A DNA stretch of 64,000 nt from Cylicocyclus nassatus. Its lineage: Eukaryota; Nematoda; Chromadorea; Rhabditida; Strongylidae. The DNA is taken from assembly GCA_958299035.1 (NCBI GenBank), contig CATQJL010000316.1:43955585-44019584 (forward strand). The letters run 5' to 3'. Each line of letters begins with the position of its first letter. Position 1 is the stretch's first letter. The position numbers and the translations under genes are program-made. Shown here one piece after another: positions 1 to 12,245 of this stretch. The notes beneath the pieces are model-generated. The model did not search any database. It was given only the letters and a program-made list of their open reading frames with translations, and was not told where the DNA came from.

Positions 1-1044
1 CTTGCAGCAATAAATTGTCATTATGAAATGTCTTCGGCAGACGAAATTCATAATCCGCCCATCCACGAAGAAACATTACAGAAAAATCTGATTTTTTGGC
101 AAAATACGAGCCTGATATGAAATCTAATGTAGGTTTGAGAGGTTCAAGGGCTTTTGTTTTAGGGTTGAGCATAGCTCAAGGCTAGGTTTCACAGAAAATG
201 CGCTTACCTGCCGCTATTTCGAAATTGAAGAATCTTTCATAGAAAATTAGGTCAACATCCTCTTTGATATACTCTTCTATTCGCCTACAAAGGTTTTTTG
301 ATAAACCGGCGCAAACGAAATTTTTTACATTTGCTCATTGACGACGCCATTCCTTACATTTTTTCATTGACGACGCCAATGTCGGCTTCCACATGCAGCA
401 CCCAACTAAAGTTATAAGTTTTTAAAATATGTGCGACAATGCAGTGACGTTGGAGGAGGACCTATAATACTAACGCTCGTACATTATCGTATAAAATTTA
501 ATTGACCCACATGGCGTTGTTCACATATTGTTTTGAAATCCTCGCCATTTAGTTGCAAGTATGTGTAATTATTTTGCAGAGCATAACACTGCACAGAAAG
601 CATCGCTGTTTTGTACTTTGCCTTATCAGAGCCACCATTTATGATGCTCAATATCGCAATGTTCTGTATTGCTTTTGTCTCGGCCAACGTTTCGTTCTGA
701 ACAATGCCAATAAAAATTAGTTTGTAAACCTTTAAATACAAGTGTGAAAGTGTTTCTTAACAAAGACTCAGTCTAAAACGCTTTCATTAGTTGAGAGGTG
801 TGGAAACCTTTGTAGACTTCAAAAAAATCCTCATTGTTTGATTGTTGGCGTTCTTTTGTGCTTTAATGCCTTTTTCGTTTCTGAAGTACCATTTTTTGGA
901 GCTGAATTTAACTCAACTACGGGCATAGAGCAAGTCGTTTTTACTTTCATTATTGCAGGATTACTGTAGCAACATTAGAGAAAGTTTGAGCTATTGAACC
1001 CACGCCTTGTTCAGATTATCAAGTAAGCTCGAAACTAGCTGACG
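1..1044. other. No recognisable gene or repeat
   Basis: AT-rich sequence with only short open frames (the longest, 85 codons on the minus strand at 484-741, looks like chance). A short motif around acgacgccatt / acgacgccaat recurs at about 342 and 371. I see no other structure. Confidence 0.5.
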
Positions 1045-1299
1045 CTTTCTTTCCGATTTTTTTAACGGCCCATTTAACGATAATAGAATGTGCCTGAAGT
1101 TCCCACCGTAGTTCCCAATAAGCGATTGGCAATTTGCTTCACACTGTGATTCAAGCGGATGCTTGCTTTATAAACTGTTATATCAAAGGATGAGACATGA
1201 CGAAAACAGTAAAGAATATTTGGAGATACTTTGTATCATTTTGGACCAAAACAAAATGACTCCCAAAGGTTGAGCAAACCAAATAGCAGTTGAGTAATA

Positions 1300-1330
1300 T
1301 TAGGTTCCGAAAGTAATGTCACATTTCAAA
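1300..1330 (+). mobile_element. Mariner-type terminus, single end
   Basis: TTAGGTTCCGAAAGTAATGT follows a TA dinucleotide (1298-1299) and matches the left terminus of the complete element at 61637-62680. No matching right end is visible before 2744, so this copy appears truncated. Confidence 0.55.
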
Positions 1331-1643
1331 AAAATGGCCTTTTTCGCGAAGATTTTTAGGAGGTTCTGATAGTGTTCGACGCAGCATTTCATCCACTTTC
1401 TAGTGTTTTGAAAATTGCAACACAGTCTAGCTCTCGCAAGGAAAGAATACTCGATGACCGTGGCCATTTGTAATGCAACGTTCACCGTAAGATGATTCGC
1501 AAAACGCTGATCCTAAATCTATGCTTGATCCCTGACGATGAGGATCTTCTGAAGCAAGTTATGAACTTTTATTCGTAGAAAATTTGTGTGCTTTTGTAGT
1601 AAAAATCACCAAATTTATTTTAATAAGTTACCGTTCTGAAGTA

Positions 1644-1970
1644 AGGCACCGTCCACCCAAAATGGAGGTTGGCGAGGTTATGATGGCGTACTAGTGTGGG
1701 CCTCCACACTAAACGAATCCCCAAGCTTCGCCGCAAAAGACTGCTTCTGGAGCGAGTAATCTGCTCCGGAAGTAGCAAAGTAGGCGGGGCGCCCAGGGTC
1801 GCCCCGCCCACTTGCATGCTTTATCTCGCCCGCGCTTGTTGCAGAGGGTTCTCGAAACAGGGATTTTTGGGGGTTTCGCGGATTTTCGACTCCATATCCG
1901 GAATCAGGGCCTTCAAAAGGCCTGAAGGTGACAAAAACATTGAATTCGAGATTTTGGGTGGACGGTGCCT
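1644..1970. mobile_element. TTAA-type MITE, copy A (327 bp)
   Basis: The left terminus AGGCACCGTCCACCCAAAA is matched in inverse by TTTTGGGTGGACGGTGCCT at the right. TTAA follows the right end; the left flank is AGTA, a decayed or imperfect duplication. The corresponding site in the paralogous segment near 3650-3670 is uninterrupted (accgttttaaatgg), which independently supports insertion. Other members are at 6284, 20047, 43093 and 51964. TTAA duplications are typical of piggyBac-like and some other cut-and-paste families; the transposase family is inferred only from the target. The 92- and 65-codon frames here are element sequence, not genes. Confidence 0.8.
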
Positions 1971-2743
1971 TTAAAAGGCATACTGTTGTTACCTATCTAA
2001 AGCATATTCACCATAAGAAAGTAAAATATTTTGTTAATAATGTGTCTCTTCGCAGTACCGCAATTTAATCATAAAAAAATAATCATTACTTCATCCGAGT
2101 TATCGTTTCGCAGATGTAAAAGACAGTATTCAAACCAGCATTGAAAGGCGCATTTTTAATATACAAATTATTACGAACGGCCACGGTCACCAAGTATCCT
2201 TCCCTTGTTAGGAAATTATCAAAATTTGCGACCCATGCTTTTTGAAATGATCAAGTTCCACAATTTTTCTAATCTTTTAGCAGCTTGGGTGCCATTCGAT
2301 GCAGCTTTTTCTCCACTTTTTAATGGGCTGTTTTTGGTTTCCGATTTCTGAAGCCTTCGGGATAAAATCATTATAACTCACGCTCCAGGCGCACCCGAAA
2401 AACTCAAAATTCAATATTTCGATTCCGTAAACTCTCATTTGCTCTGCAAAATTAGTGCTGAACCGTAAACCGCTTTCGAAGGTTTCAAGTTCCGAGGATT
2501 TGTTGATGTTTGATTCGTTTGTGTTTGATGCAAAAATCCAGAAGTTCAGTGAAAAATTCATCGAAAGTGTATGACACGTTCTAGAAAAGGAGAGAATAAT
2601 TGATTTACAACCTGTAAGGTTTGCTCTGTGAATTCGTTACTTGGACCCCTTGAGGGTTGATAAATGTTTAGAAAAATTGTGAAATTTTACCCGCAAATTT
2701 TGGTAATTTTCCAAAAGTCATTGACTATGCTGCAACGATTCTA

Positions 2744-2930
2744 TTAGGTTGTCCCGAAAGTTTTGTCGGTTTCTTCAAATCACTGTACCAGGCACAATGA
2801 AGGCCCGATTGAGTTTCAACATGCATTCTATGCAGCCTTTCCTTCTCTTTCTTAAGGATACATTTTCGTATCATAATCTTGTATGCTTTTCTTGATAATT
2901 GCCAGAATTCTCCACCTGTCAATTTTACCT
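2744..2930 (+). mobile_element. Mariner-type terminus with diverged interior
   Basis: TTAGGTTGTCCCGAAAGTTT follows TA. The sequence behind it (cacaatgaaggcc, about 2790, to attctccacct, about 2905) aligns with 34505-34712, another relic of the same family. The right end was not found. Confidence 0.5.
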
Positions 2931-3167
2931 GCTCAAAGTTAGGCTAGTTTAGTTTTTTTTCCCGTTAGTTTCAAATGTGAAGTTCGCACTCTACCTTAGT
3001 AGTTTTGCTATGATGCCAGATGTATGCCAGAAGTATGCCAGATGAAGCTTAACAGCCGTTTTTCTTCAATTTTTTGTAAAATGCGATGCTAAAAGCAAGG
3101 TTTGAAAAACTTGTTGACGCTGTGTACTGCTTTCACTTGTTGAAAGTTTTGCGCAGTTATCCTGCTT

Positions 3168-4565
3168 TCTTTCTGATTTTTTTACTGCCCATTTCACAAT
3201 AACAGACTGTGCCTAGTTCCCACCGTAACTCTTAAGAAACAATTGGTAATTTGCTCTATACTGTGATTCAAGAGGATGCCTGCTTTCTGGAACAAAACAA
3301 AATGACTACCCAAGGTTGAGCAGAGCAATTAGCAGTTGAGTAATATTAGGTTCCGAAAGTAATGTCGCTTTTTTGAATGAACGGCACATTTCGTGGAATA
3401 AAGATCTCTAAGAGGTCCTGGTAGTATTCGACGCAGAATTTCATTTTCTAAATGTTGTAAAACACATTTAGAAAATGAAACATAATAATTAGCTCTCACA
3501 TAGGAAAGGATCTCTCTCATCTCAAAACGCTTCTCAATGATTCTAAACCTGTGCTAGAATTCTCACAATCTTCTAAAGGACGTTAGAAACTTTTCTTCGT
3601 TGAAAATTTGCTTACTTTGGGGTAGTAAAAATCAAATTTCTTTTAGCTTACCGTTTTAAATGGAATTCTGGAAGGCATAACTGTTGTATCATACTTATCT
3701 AATTTATATCCAGCATAAGAAGGTAAGAAAATTTTCATTGATGATTTGACCCTCGGCAGAAACGCAATTTATTCATGAAAAAGTAATCATAACTTCATCC
3801 AGGTTATCGTTTCGCAATAGACGTCAAGACAGTATTCGAATCGGCATCAAAGACGCATTTTGATCTACAATTTGTTACAAATGGCCACGGTCGCAAAATA
3901 TCCTTCTCTTGTCAGGAAATTATCAAATATCTGCAATCCATGCTTTTCAAAATGGTTAAGTTTCACAAATTTTTTCTATATTAACCTTGCGAAGGGGTCC
4001 AAGTAGCGCAATTTTAGAGCAAACCCTACAGAGTGCAAAGCAGTTTTCTCCTTTTTTCAGAACGCGTCATGCTTTCCTGATAGAATTTTAACTGATGCTG
4101 CAATTTTCATACTTGGTCCGCAAGCCTCTAGAACAACAAAAAGAAAAGAGAGCAGCTTGGGTGCTATCCGATGCAACTTTTTGTCCTCTTTCTAATGTGT
4201 GTTTTTGTTTTCCGAATCGTAAAGTCTTTAGAAATAGAATCATTGTAACCTATGTTTTTTTAAACACGCTCCAGACGTACCCAAATAACTCGAAATTCAA
4301 TATCTCGAATCCCTAGACTCTCATTTGCTCTGTAAAATTAGTGTTAAACCATAGCCCGCTTTTGGAAGATTCAAATTACAAAGATTTGTTGGTACTTGAT
4401 GTGTTTATGTTTGAGGACAAGCCTGCAAAAATTCGGAAGCTCAATGCAAAATCCATCGAAAAAATGTGGCGCATTCTGGAAAAGGAGAGAAAAACTGATT
4501 TACTTCCTGTAGGGTTCGCTCTAAGAGAGCGTTACTTGGACACCTTAAGGGAAGTGAAACATAAT
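3168..4565 (+). repeat. Diverged direct duplication, copy 2
   Basis: Partner of 1045-2740, same orientation. It preserves the uninterrupted version of the site where the MITE at 1644-1970 sits in copy 1. A mariner-type terminus starts at 3346 after TA, as in copy 1. The 79-codon plus frame at 4341-4580 lies in repeat sequence and has no partner frame in copy 1, so I do not call it a gene. Confidence 0.7.
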
Positions 4566-5440
4566 TTGAATAATTTCTAGCGTTTAGCGCTAGCAAACCT
4601 GTTTTCATTCTTACGAAAACAGTAAGTAAGCCAATGCAGACCGACGTTTCACCAGTGCTTGTATTGCAAGCTCCATGGTGGTCGGTCTTTATCTGTTAGC
4701 TTTTCGCTCGCAAGCATATCATCAAAACCCCACTCTAGGACTAACTCAGTGGTTTGAGCTTTTTTATTAACATTAATCAATGATTCTTTGTACCAGAGAA
4801 AAGTATAAAAAACTAATTCCAATGACTCTTATAACTTTTGATTATATATACCCTCGCTTCAAGCGTAAGTTTCGAACAGGTCTAGAAAGTGCTACAAAGC
4901 CAATTCACTCCTGAACCTTACAGCAGTGTTGCATTATAATTTTCCAATACCTGATCATAAAAAGCGCGGCAGTTTTTCTGCATTTTTACAGAATTTTTCC
5001 CTCCAATGCTTGTTGCAATAAGCATTTATAAGCTCCTTTTTTGTTTTCCTTCTCTTTCCCGAGCAATGTTGACTACATTTTGAGCACTTAAGTTAGTTCA
5101 AGTTGTCAAGATGTTCCAATCAGGCATACTGGTAATATTGGTAGCATTCATATACAAGGTGTCTCAAGATATTTACATACAATCGTCAATATTCGTATTC
5201 TGATGAATTTTTTGCCGACCATTGAGTGGTATAACGTAGATATAGTATGGAACAAATCACTGTGCTTGCAATGTTGTAGATTACGGTGAAAATCTTCAGC
5301 ATAAGGCACCATTGTAAAATAGGCCATTGCCATTTATGAAACAAAAAAATTCCAGAGGCTGTGTAGCAAAGTATTCATGCATGCTGATTTCGTCACGTAA
5401 CTTCTTGGCAAAATCTAAAAGCTATGCGAACGGTGTAGTT
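4566..5440. other. No recognisable feature
   Basis: AT-rich sequence without a supported gene. Near 5156 'acaaggtgtctcaagata' follows TA and loosely resembles a mariner-type end (compare 7362), but no partner terminus was found. Confidence 0.4.
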
Positions 5441-5634
5441 AATATCTGCTCCATGACGAAAGCGGTCGCCAAATAGGTTGAAAGCATGCAAGACTGGCAC
5501 GCATGCGGCTCGTGGGTATTTGTCAACCATATAGCGCGCACGCTCAGTTAGCGGTCATTCCGCGCGCCGCTTGCGGGCCAGCTTTGATTGCTTTCAACCT
5601 ATTTGGCAACCGCCTTCGCCATGAAGCAGGTATT
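5441..5634. repeat. Short inverted-repeat element (194 bp)
   Basis: The left arm (aatatctgctccatgacg, then gcggtcgccaaatagg, then ttgaaag) is matched in inverse at 5590-5634. The central about 100 bases are GC-rich and unpaired. It resembles a MITE of unassigned family; no clear target duplication was found. Confidence 0.6.
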
Positions 5635-6283
5635 ACATTTAAGGAGCATTGAAAAAACTGCTATCGCGGTATACTTAGCTACACATAAGCGAAGCATTGC
5701 CGAAATATGGGAATTCCATATTTGCCAGCGATTCTGATCGGCTTAAACTAACAATTTTGGCCGCTTTTGCAAGATGTAGTCCGCAGTAGCTCGGTATCCT
5801 ACAGTAACAGAGCAAGCGGTAATCTTTCCCAAAGTTATAGTGAATGTAGTAGTCTAAGACGATTCATTCGAAAATGTGGGCAGTGAACTCGGTTTGATGA
5901 GACAAACAGGACAGGCACGAGGGTAACGAATGGGCATCTGCGAAACATATTCGCCTTTGCCGCTTCCGATTTTTACTCACTTAGGCGCTGACCATGGGCT
6001 GTCCAATTAAAGCGCCTCTACCTTGAGAGGACCAAGTCGTTGCTATTCCGGATCCTAACAAGAAATTAGGAGGAAAGGAGAGGAAGAATGTTGAAACTTT
6101 CATAGTGGCATTGATGAGCAAATGCTTACCTAATTTGAAACTGAATTATTAAGCTTATTCACGCAAGCTTTTCATAATTTTTGTACATCTACTTCGTTCA
6201 CTAATCCCATAGCATGTGTACACATAGGGTTTCGTTGTGTTGTCACCTGTACTTCGCAATCGAGTCATCTTGCCTTGCCTTAA
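5635..6283. other. No recognisable feature
   Basis: No supported gene, repeat or terminus seen. Confidence 0.4.
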
Positions 6284-6639
6284 AGGCAGCGTCCAGGCAA
6301 GTCTGGACCTATGGGGATTTTACGTGGAAAGTACTTTTGGGACCCTAACTAAACCACTGCCTAATCGGCAGCTCAGGTAGTGCCCTAACGGCTGAGATAT
6401 TCCCCTCGAAACTGGACCCCGCGACCGTGTTTCGCATGGATTCATGGCGCAAAGCGTGGGTCCTGGCGCGAAACTGCCATGAATCCATGCGAATACGTTC
6501 GCGGGGACCAGTTTCGAGGGGAATATCTCAGCCATTAGAGCACTACATGAGCTGCCGCTTGGGCAGTGCCTTAGTCAGGGCCCCAAAAGTACTTTCCACG
6601 TAAAAGCCCCATAGGTCCAGATCTGCCTGAACGCTGCCT
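6284..6639. mobile_element. TTAA-type MITE, copy B (356 bp), intact
   Basis: Exact TTAA lies on both sides (6280-6283 and 6640-6643). The terminus AGGCAGCGTCCAGGCA is matched in inverse by TGCCTGAACGCTGCCT. Almost the whole element is one palindrome, pairing through ggggattttacgtgg / ccacgtaaaagcccc and a GC-rich centre around 6420-6510. The 71-codon minus frame within it is palindrome sequence. Confidence 0.88.
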
Positions 6640-7076
6640 TTAAGCATTCTTCAAATAATTTTTCCGTAATACTGCTCTCTTCTTCTTTTAGCCCTTCCGT
6701 TTTTGCAATGAAACCAAAATCATATCGTTACGAGCGCTATAAACAAGGCAGATGATCCCTAATTAATGGAGATATATTTGCGCATCGATCCTTAGCAACC
6801 TGCCGGGGGACGTGTAACATACACAGTGAACGAGTATTTACAATATCCCCTTTAATTTTTCACCTAGATACAATTTCAGCTCGACATCTCTCACCGTCAC
6901 AGGGTCTGGAAACGAACCTTTTGATATACATAATGCCCGTAATCCGTGATCATAGGTATCGGCGATTCATAACACGCAAAGACTGGGCGCCGCTGCGGCC
7001 TACCAAGATAGCCCGTACTTGGGAGAGACAGCAGACGGTAAGAGAAACGAAAGAACGATCGATCATAAAGACGCGG

Positions 7077-7130
7077 ATACGTCCGCAGTCCTTGCGTGTG
7101 ATGAATCGCACGCAAGGACTGCGGATGTAT
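7077..7130. repeat. Near-perfect hairpin
   Basis: Arms gtccgcagtccttgcgtg and its inverse (gcacgcaaggactgcggat) are separated by about 9 bases. A related half-site (ttcataacacgcaaagactg) lies at 6966-6985. It could be a short MITE centre; family unknown. Confidence 0.7.
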
Positions 7131-7361
7131 CGGCTGTGAATATGTATCTCATTGACATCTAGATTGCAAATAACAGTCTTCGGTGTGAGACTCTGAGCAA
7201 AAAGTTTGATATATTTGAAATGTTGGCCATAGAAAAATACTGTAGAATTCTTTCGCTGGAGATAAGACATGTTTGAAAGATTTCCGGTAAAATGGAGCAT
7301 TCACGCATCTTTGATTACTTTACTTTTGATGATACCAGTCTACTATCAATAACTAAGCTAG

Positions 7362-7381
7362 TATACGGGGTGTCCCAAAAA
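7362..7381 (+). mobile_element. Possible solitary mariner-type end
   Basis: TATACGGGGTGTCCCAAAAA resembles the GGGGTGTCCCA termini of many Tc1/mariner elements. No inverse partner was found nearby, so this may be a relic. Confidence 0.3.
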
Positions 7382-8008
7382 ATGTGCCTGCTTTCCAATA
7401 ATTGAAAATTCTTTTATCATAAGGTCTTTGAAAAGATTTAGGTATTAAGAGCTGGCTTCAATTAGATTTACAATATGCGTAGAGATTTACAATATGGAGC
7501 ATCTATCATTGTTTGGAGCTCTTTTGCCATTTGAAACTTCCGTAAAATTCTTGAAGAATGTCACATTCGGCATACTTAGATTTACCAAATTTTTGTGCGA
7601 TCCACATATCCTTTTTGTTGTTTTTGGTGCACTCCTGTCTATTATACAGATAAGGTAAGAGCATCTTGAGTAAAACGTTTCCAAGCCCAGTATGTGAATG
7701 AGGATTACGGCAGCCCTTTAAGGGAAATGCATATTTTACGCAGAGTGGAAGGACAATACAATAAGTTGCCGCAAGGCTCCACCCACGCAGATAGCTAGCA
7801 TAAGACGGTAATTATGAAGGCAAGTGTTTGTTGCAAATGTCCATGCGGGACTTCCTCTTTCGGCGACCTAATGTCCTCCATCCTCTTACATACACCCAAC
7901 TCACCATATTTAAACTAATCACTAGGGGCCTCCCCTCGCATAACGTCACATACGGCATTTATTTGTAGGTGACATACACTTATTTTATCTGTTTATGCTT
8001 GGGTCATA
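7382..8008. other. No recognisable feature
   Basis: No supported gene or repeat seen. Confidence 0.4.
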
Positions 8009-9555
8009 CAGTGCTGGACATAATTATAGGGACACTCTAGAAATCGTCGTAATTTTCGTTCTTGTCAGTGAATCTGTCTGAAACTTTGCTGTATGGTGCG
8101 CATGTAAGCCTACCATAACTCCTCAGAACGGCTTCCAATCCCGTTGATTCCGAACGGAGAAAAATGGAAAAATTCGAAAAAGCCTGTTTTGCAAGTTGGA
8201 CATAATTATAAGGACACCTGGCCTTTTTAAACATTATCGCATTCGTTGACTCCCAAATTTTTTTGTAGAGTTACATCCCAGAATATGAAACTTTTGCAGC
8301 ACCTAAGACCTGTCATGCTACTCAAGGAAAGATGATCCTTGCATTTTTCGTTTCCAAAGGCATCAGAAGTCAAACTGCGTCAACAAACAGCTGGTTTGAG
8401 GAGTTTTCAAGCCCGCGTTCATTTCAAATGACAGTCCTGGAATAACTTAGCCTTTTTGATAGATAAGGTGAAGAGCGGTTTCGTAAACTCCGCGTAATCG
8501 CTGATTTTGACGGACAGACTCCAACCTCAACATAGGATTGTCGCGCTTTTAAACCACAAAACTCACTTTCCAATGTTCGTGAAATGATGGACTCGATTTA
8601 TTATACTTCTACATGGAAATGCAACTTTTGCAACAACTTTAAGATTTTTTCTAGTGCTGCAGTTGGCATTTAGATTTGAAATACTTTCCACGAGATTTCT
8701 CTGCGAGCAGTAGATTCAACACAGTCACAAATCTCACTATATCCTTCTCTGTTTCATGTCGCATTTTACGCGGTAGGTGAGATTAGTTAAGATTCTAAAG
8801 TTTCAAGCGCTCTCCTGTTCGATTTCTTGATTTGAGTTGGATATGATTGTGCAGGGTGCTCCACTCAACTCTCAACGGATGACAACTGCGGCTGAACCAG
8901 AATGTGCAACCACGAAATTTTTTCCTGACTAGGCACACAAGTTTATTGTTGTACGTGCATTGTTGCCGCTACATTGCAGCGTTTTCTGTAACTTGAAAAT
9001 CGAGTTTTGTGGTTTAAAAGCGCGACAACCCTATGTTGAGGTTGGAGTCTGTCCGTCAAAATCAGCGATTACGCGGAGTTTACGAAAGCGCTCTTCACCT
9101 CATCTATCAAAAAGGCTAATTGTGTTCCAGGACTGTCATTTGAAATGAACGCAGGCTTGAAAACTCCTCAAACCAGCTGTTTGTTGAAGCAGCTTGACTT
9201 CTGATGCCTTTGGAAACGAAAAATGCAAAGATCATCTTTCCTTGAGTAGCATGACAGGTCCTAGGTGCTGCAAAAGTTTTATATTCTGCGATGTAGCTCT
9301 ACAAAAAAATTTGGGAGTCAAGGAATGCGATAATGTTTAAAAAGGCCAGGTGTCCTTATAATTATGTCCAGCTTGCAAAACAGGTTTTTACGAATTTTTC
9401 CATTTTTCTCCGTTCGAAATCAACGGGATTGGAAGCCGTTCTGAGTTATCCTAGGCTTACATGCGCACCATACAGCAAAGTTTCAGACAGATTTACTGAC
9501 AAGAACGAAAATTACGACGATTTCTAGAGTGTCCCTATAATTATGTCCAGCACTG
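8009..9555. mobile_element. Complete Tc1-like non-autonomous palindrome (1,547 bp)
   Basis: Both ends carry CAGTGCTGGACATAATTATA in inverse orientation, and TA flanks both (8007-8008, 9556-9557), the target used by Tc1/mariner elements. The inverted arms run about 557 bp each (8009-8565 and 8998-9555) with few mismatches; the loop is about 430 bp. The CAGTGCTGG start matches known Tc1-group termini. No transposase frame is present in the loop. The 64- and 65-codon frames starting MFKKARCPYNYVQLAKQ at the two ends are the same arm translated twice. Confidence 0.93.
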
Positions 9556-9559
9556 TAGG

Positions 9560-11600
9560 ATCGTGTAACTTTTTGGCATTGTACCTGAAAAATGTACGCA
9601 ATTTACTAGTACAAGATAGCGATCATTGCTGGAACTTACATTGATGGATAGTGTATATATTCAAGGTTTGACTGTAATGGTGAATCGTCATGACTATGTT
9701 TTAGCCTTTTTCTCTCTTCTCTTTATACTTTTAAGGGCTTATGTTTTCCTCTGTTTCTTTCCCTTCTTCTCTATGGTCATGCTCTTTTTTCATGTAGAAT
9801 TCTTTCACCAAAGCTAGACGTTAATTCATGTGTTAGGACTTCTGGAATAAACAGCTGTTAGGAAAATCGTTAAGTCGGTCGATTGAGATAGTACATGGTT
9901 GCAATAGGCGGGTTTAGTCTCAGAATTTCCTCTTGATTTCTACAAGAACTAGACCGAATCTTACAAGAGAAAAGGTCGGGTAATGAAAATTTCAACTCTG
10001 CAAAATTGTAGCTACTTATGTAGTACTGGCTGTTGGCTTTAAAATGTAGGATGTCCGTTAAGCACTCATTTTTGAAAAGAATTATTGCCAAATATGGCAT
10101 TGTTGAGGCAATGCTCATTGCTTTCTGGTTTCCAGTAACTCGTTCGCTGGCGCTACAGGTAAAGTGAGTATGCCTTAGGCAAAAAGAAGCTTACTAATGT
10201 ACCACTTTGAAATAAACAATTTTTGAAAGACTTTTGACACTATGACTTTGCGACCCTGCATCTATTCACGGACAACCTGATAGATTCAAGGAATCAAGGC
10301 CCTGCGGTATTTAGCCAACCATCGAGTTGTCCCGAAATTGATGTCGCATTGCATCCTATCGCGACAGAGGTATAAACGAAAAGTTGAATGGTTATTATTT
10401 AATAGAGCAGTGCAAACTCTACAAGAATAAAAACTTTTGTCAAAACTTTTTCCTCCTGAAATTCGAGTTCAAATTATAGAATTGTGCTCATCCGTTATCT
10501 TTTGACTCATTTTTCGAAATAGGATATTGTTTTTATCTTGTAGCATATTCGATCCCCATTTCACAGGAAAAAGTGTCAACCTTCTGCCACATGTCAAAAA
10601 AATTTGAAATGTCATCTTGATAGGCTTTATCAAGAGTTTGTGTTACCGTACCTAGCGACATAAGTTCAATTTGTCTTTTAGTCAGTAAGAACTCCATTTC
10701 CAATCGAACAATTTCAAGAATGAAATTTTTGTAAGAATATCATCATCAATAAACATATCAGACTCGCCCGGAATAGAAAAGTGCGCTAAGGTTCTATCAT
10801 CTAAGCGATGAAAAAAGCAGCAGCGATGTACTTCACCTATCATCTACATCCTTTACTAATTGAACCGCGCACGACGCATGAAAATTAAAAAGAAGGACGT
10901 TCTTAAATCATTGTTAAAAGCGGTCAAGATATTCTGCTATGAGTTCTAGATAGTTTCACTCTTATAAGAAAAAATTAAATAGCTCTTACTTGGCCACAAA
11001 TGCTTTTTTACCTTACCGAGATCGCTTTGGAACTAATGTTAAGACAACCAAAATGTCAAATTTTTTTCTGACACGTAAAAGAGCTGTTTGAGCTTATTGC
11101 TCCTGTGTGGTTGCAACTTTTACCTTCAATTGTCTGGGCACTATTGTTCAAGACCTGTTCATTAGAGCCTCTTAATTTTTTTTCTGACTTTAGTTACGAA
11201 TTATCAAAATATCGTGCTCATGCGCGTTTTTGACATCGTTCTGGATGGCGCTAAAACTGCTTTTTTTACAGAAAAGTATGTGCAAAAGGTAGAAAATAAG
11301 CTTTTTAGTCAAAAAAAATATTTTACGCTTCAAAGATATCGTTTTTCCTCCCTGTAAAAAATAGTGTCGCTTACGATGACGAAACACGAGACTATCACTA
11401 CAGTCTAAATCGTTCTAATTTCCAGAATCATTGTCAATATCTTCTTTCGGTACCACTGAAATACGAATGAATTATGCCGAATATTTATAAACGGCAAGAG
11501 AGTTTATTATCTGTCACTAGAAAATGATTTTTATAATAAAATAGTCAGTTATAATGACTAAAGTGAACCGTTTCCTGCTGAATTTTCTCGGTTGTTATTG
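9560..11600. other. No recognisable gene; one possible mariner-type scar
   Basis: At 10324-10349 'gagttgtcccgaaattgatg' followed by tcgc resembles the mariner-type ends seen elsewhere (TTAGGT..TCCCGAAA..TGTCGC), but it lacks the TTAGG start and a partner. The plus frame at 9626-9817 is hydrophobic and Phe-rich, as expected from T-rich DNA by chance. Confidence 0.35.
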
Positions 11601-11606
11601 GTCGCA

Positions 11607-11654
11607 GGGGGGGGGGGGGGAGGTAGGTGGGGGAGAAGCATGTGGGGAGGGGTC
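11607..11654 (+). repeat. G-rich tract with G-quadruplex potential
   Basis: A run of about 14 G is followed by further runs of 3-5 G (aggtaggtgggggag, tgtggggaggggt). It abuts the hAT-type element at 11655. A second G run begins right at that element's other end (11932-11942). Confidence 0.7.
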
Positions 11655-11932
11655 CAGGGCTCGGCACGAGGTGGCTAGATGAAAATGGAAAAAATGAAGT
11701 CCCCCTTGACTTTTGGGAATTTCTACGAAGTCCCCTTTGATCCTGAACCAAATTTCTTCTAAAAACCTGAAAAATTCCCGAAAATCCCCCAAAAAACGAA
11801 ACGTCGACTAAAAAAAAAAGGTCGCCGTCGTCAATTTTCCGTATGTCTCCGCTCACAAAAACGAAACCCCCTTTGCTTTTCGTCCCAAAAACGATATCCA
11901 GTTTGCTTGTAAGCTACCTGTGCCGAGCCCTG
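11655..11932. mobile_element. Short hAT-type MITE (278 bp)
   Basis: The terminus CAGGGCTCGGCAC is matched in inverse by GTGCCGAGCCCTG. This is one substitution from the 37684-38578 element (CAGGGCCCGGCAC), and both contain repeated 'gaagtccc..gactt' blocks. Flanking G runs obscure any 8-bp duplication. The overlapping 103- and 65-codon minus frames lie in the element and G/C tracts, so they are not called. Confidence 0.7.
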
Positions 11933-12064
11933 GGGGGGGGGGGTCGTACGGATGGGTACTTCAAGGGGGGATTCGTAAAAGAGGGTCTAGGATCGCATCA
12001 ACACGCTTGACCCTGGTCTCAAGGGTTTCCAATCTACATAGGCATGACTCTTCACACAAGATAT

Positions 12065-12245
12065 TTAGACTAGCGACCCTATGGGACGCTAGTAAGTGGT
12101 TTGGGGCAGATATAATGATAACTGTCTGCGTGCAACTAAGAATAGCAAGAGAATGAGTTCCCATTTTTTCAACGATCTTTTTCGCAATGCAAGCAGTAAT
12201 AGAATCAAGATCAGGATCAAGCAAACTTTTTACAGCGACTAACTA
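12065..12245 (+). repeat. Direct repeat with 14345-14520
   Basis: Both copies run through agcgacccta, aagtggtttggggcagata (gggttggggcagata in the other), gataactatctgcgtgcaact and caagcaaactttttac, in the same order and orientation. They are part of the repeat field at 12.1-15.8 kb. Confidence 0.7.

Larger units (their letters stand above)
1045..2740 (+). repeat. Diverged direct duplication, copy 1
   Basis: This segment aligns by eye with 3168-4565 in the same orientation. Shared landmarks are ctttctttc followed by gatttttttaa/ctg (1047, 3167), the TTAGGTTCCGAAAGTAATGTC block (1300, 3346), the 'taaaaatcacc/caaat' block (about 1600 and 3628), and 'gaaaattatcaaa'-like blocks near 2210 and 3918. 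The shared part contains one mariner-type terminus, so that insertion predates the duplication. Copy 1 also carries a TTAA-type MITE at 1644-1970 that copy 2 lacks. Related sequence recurs at 27840-28260 and inside the element at 61637-62680, so the interior belongs to a mariner-family non-autonomous element. Exact borders are uncertain. Confidence 0.7.

Noticed and set aside
9626..9817. Small hydrophobic membrane protein
   Set aside because: Phe/Leu-rich translation of a T-rich stretch, without support from conservation or splice or start context.
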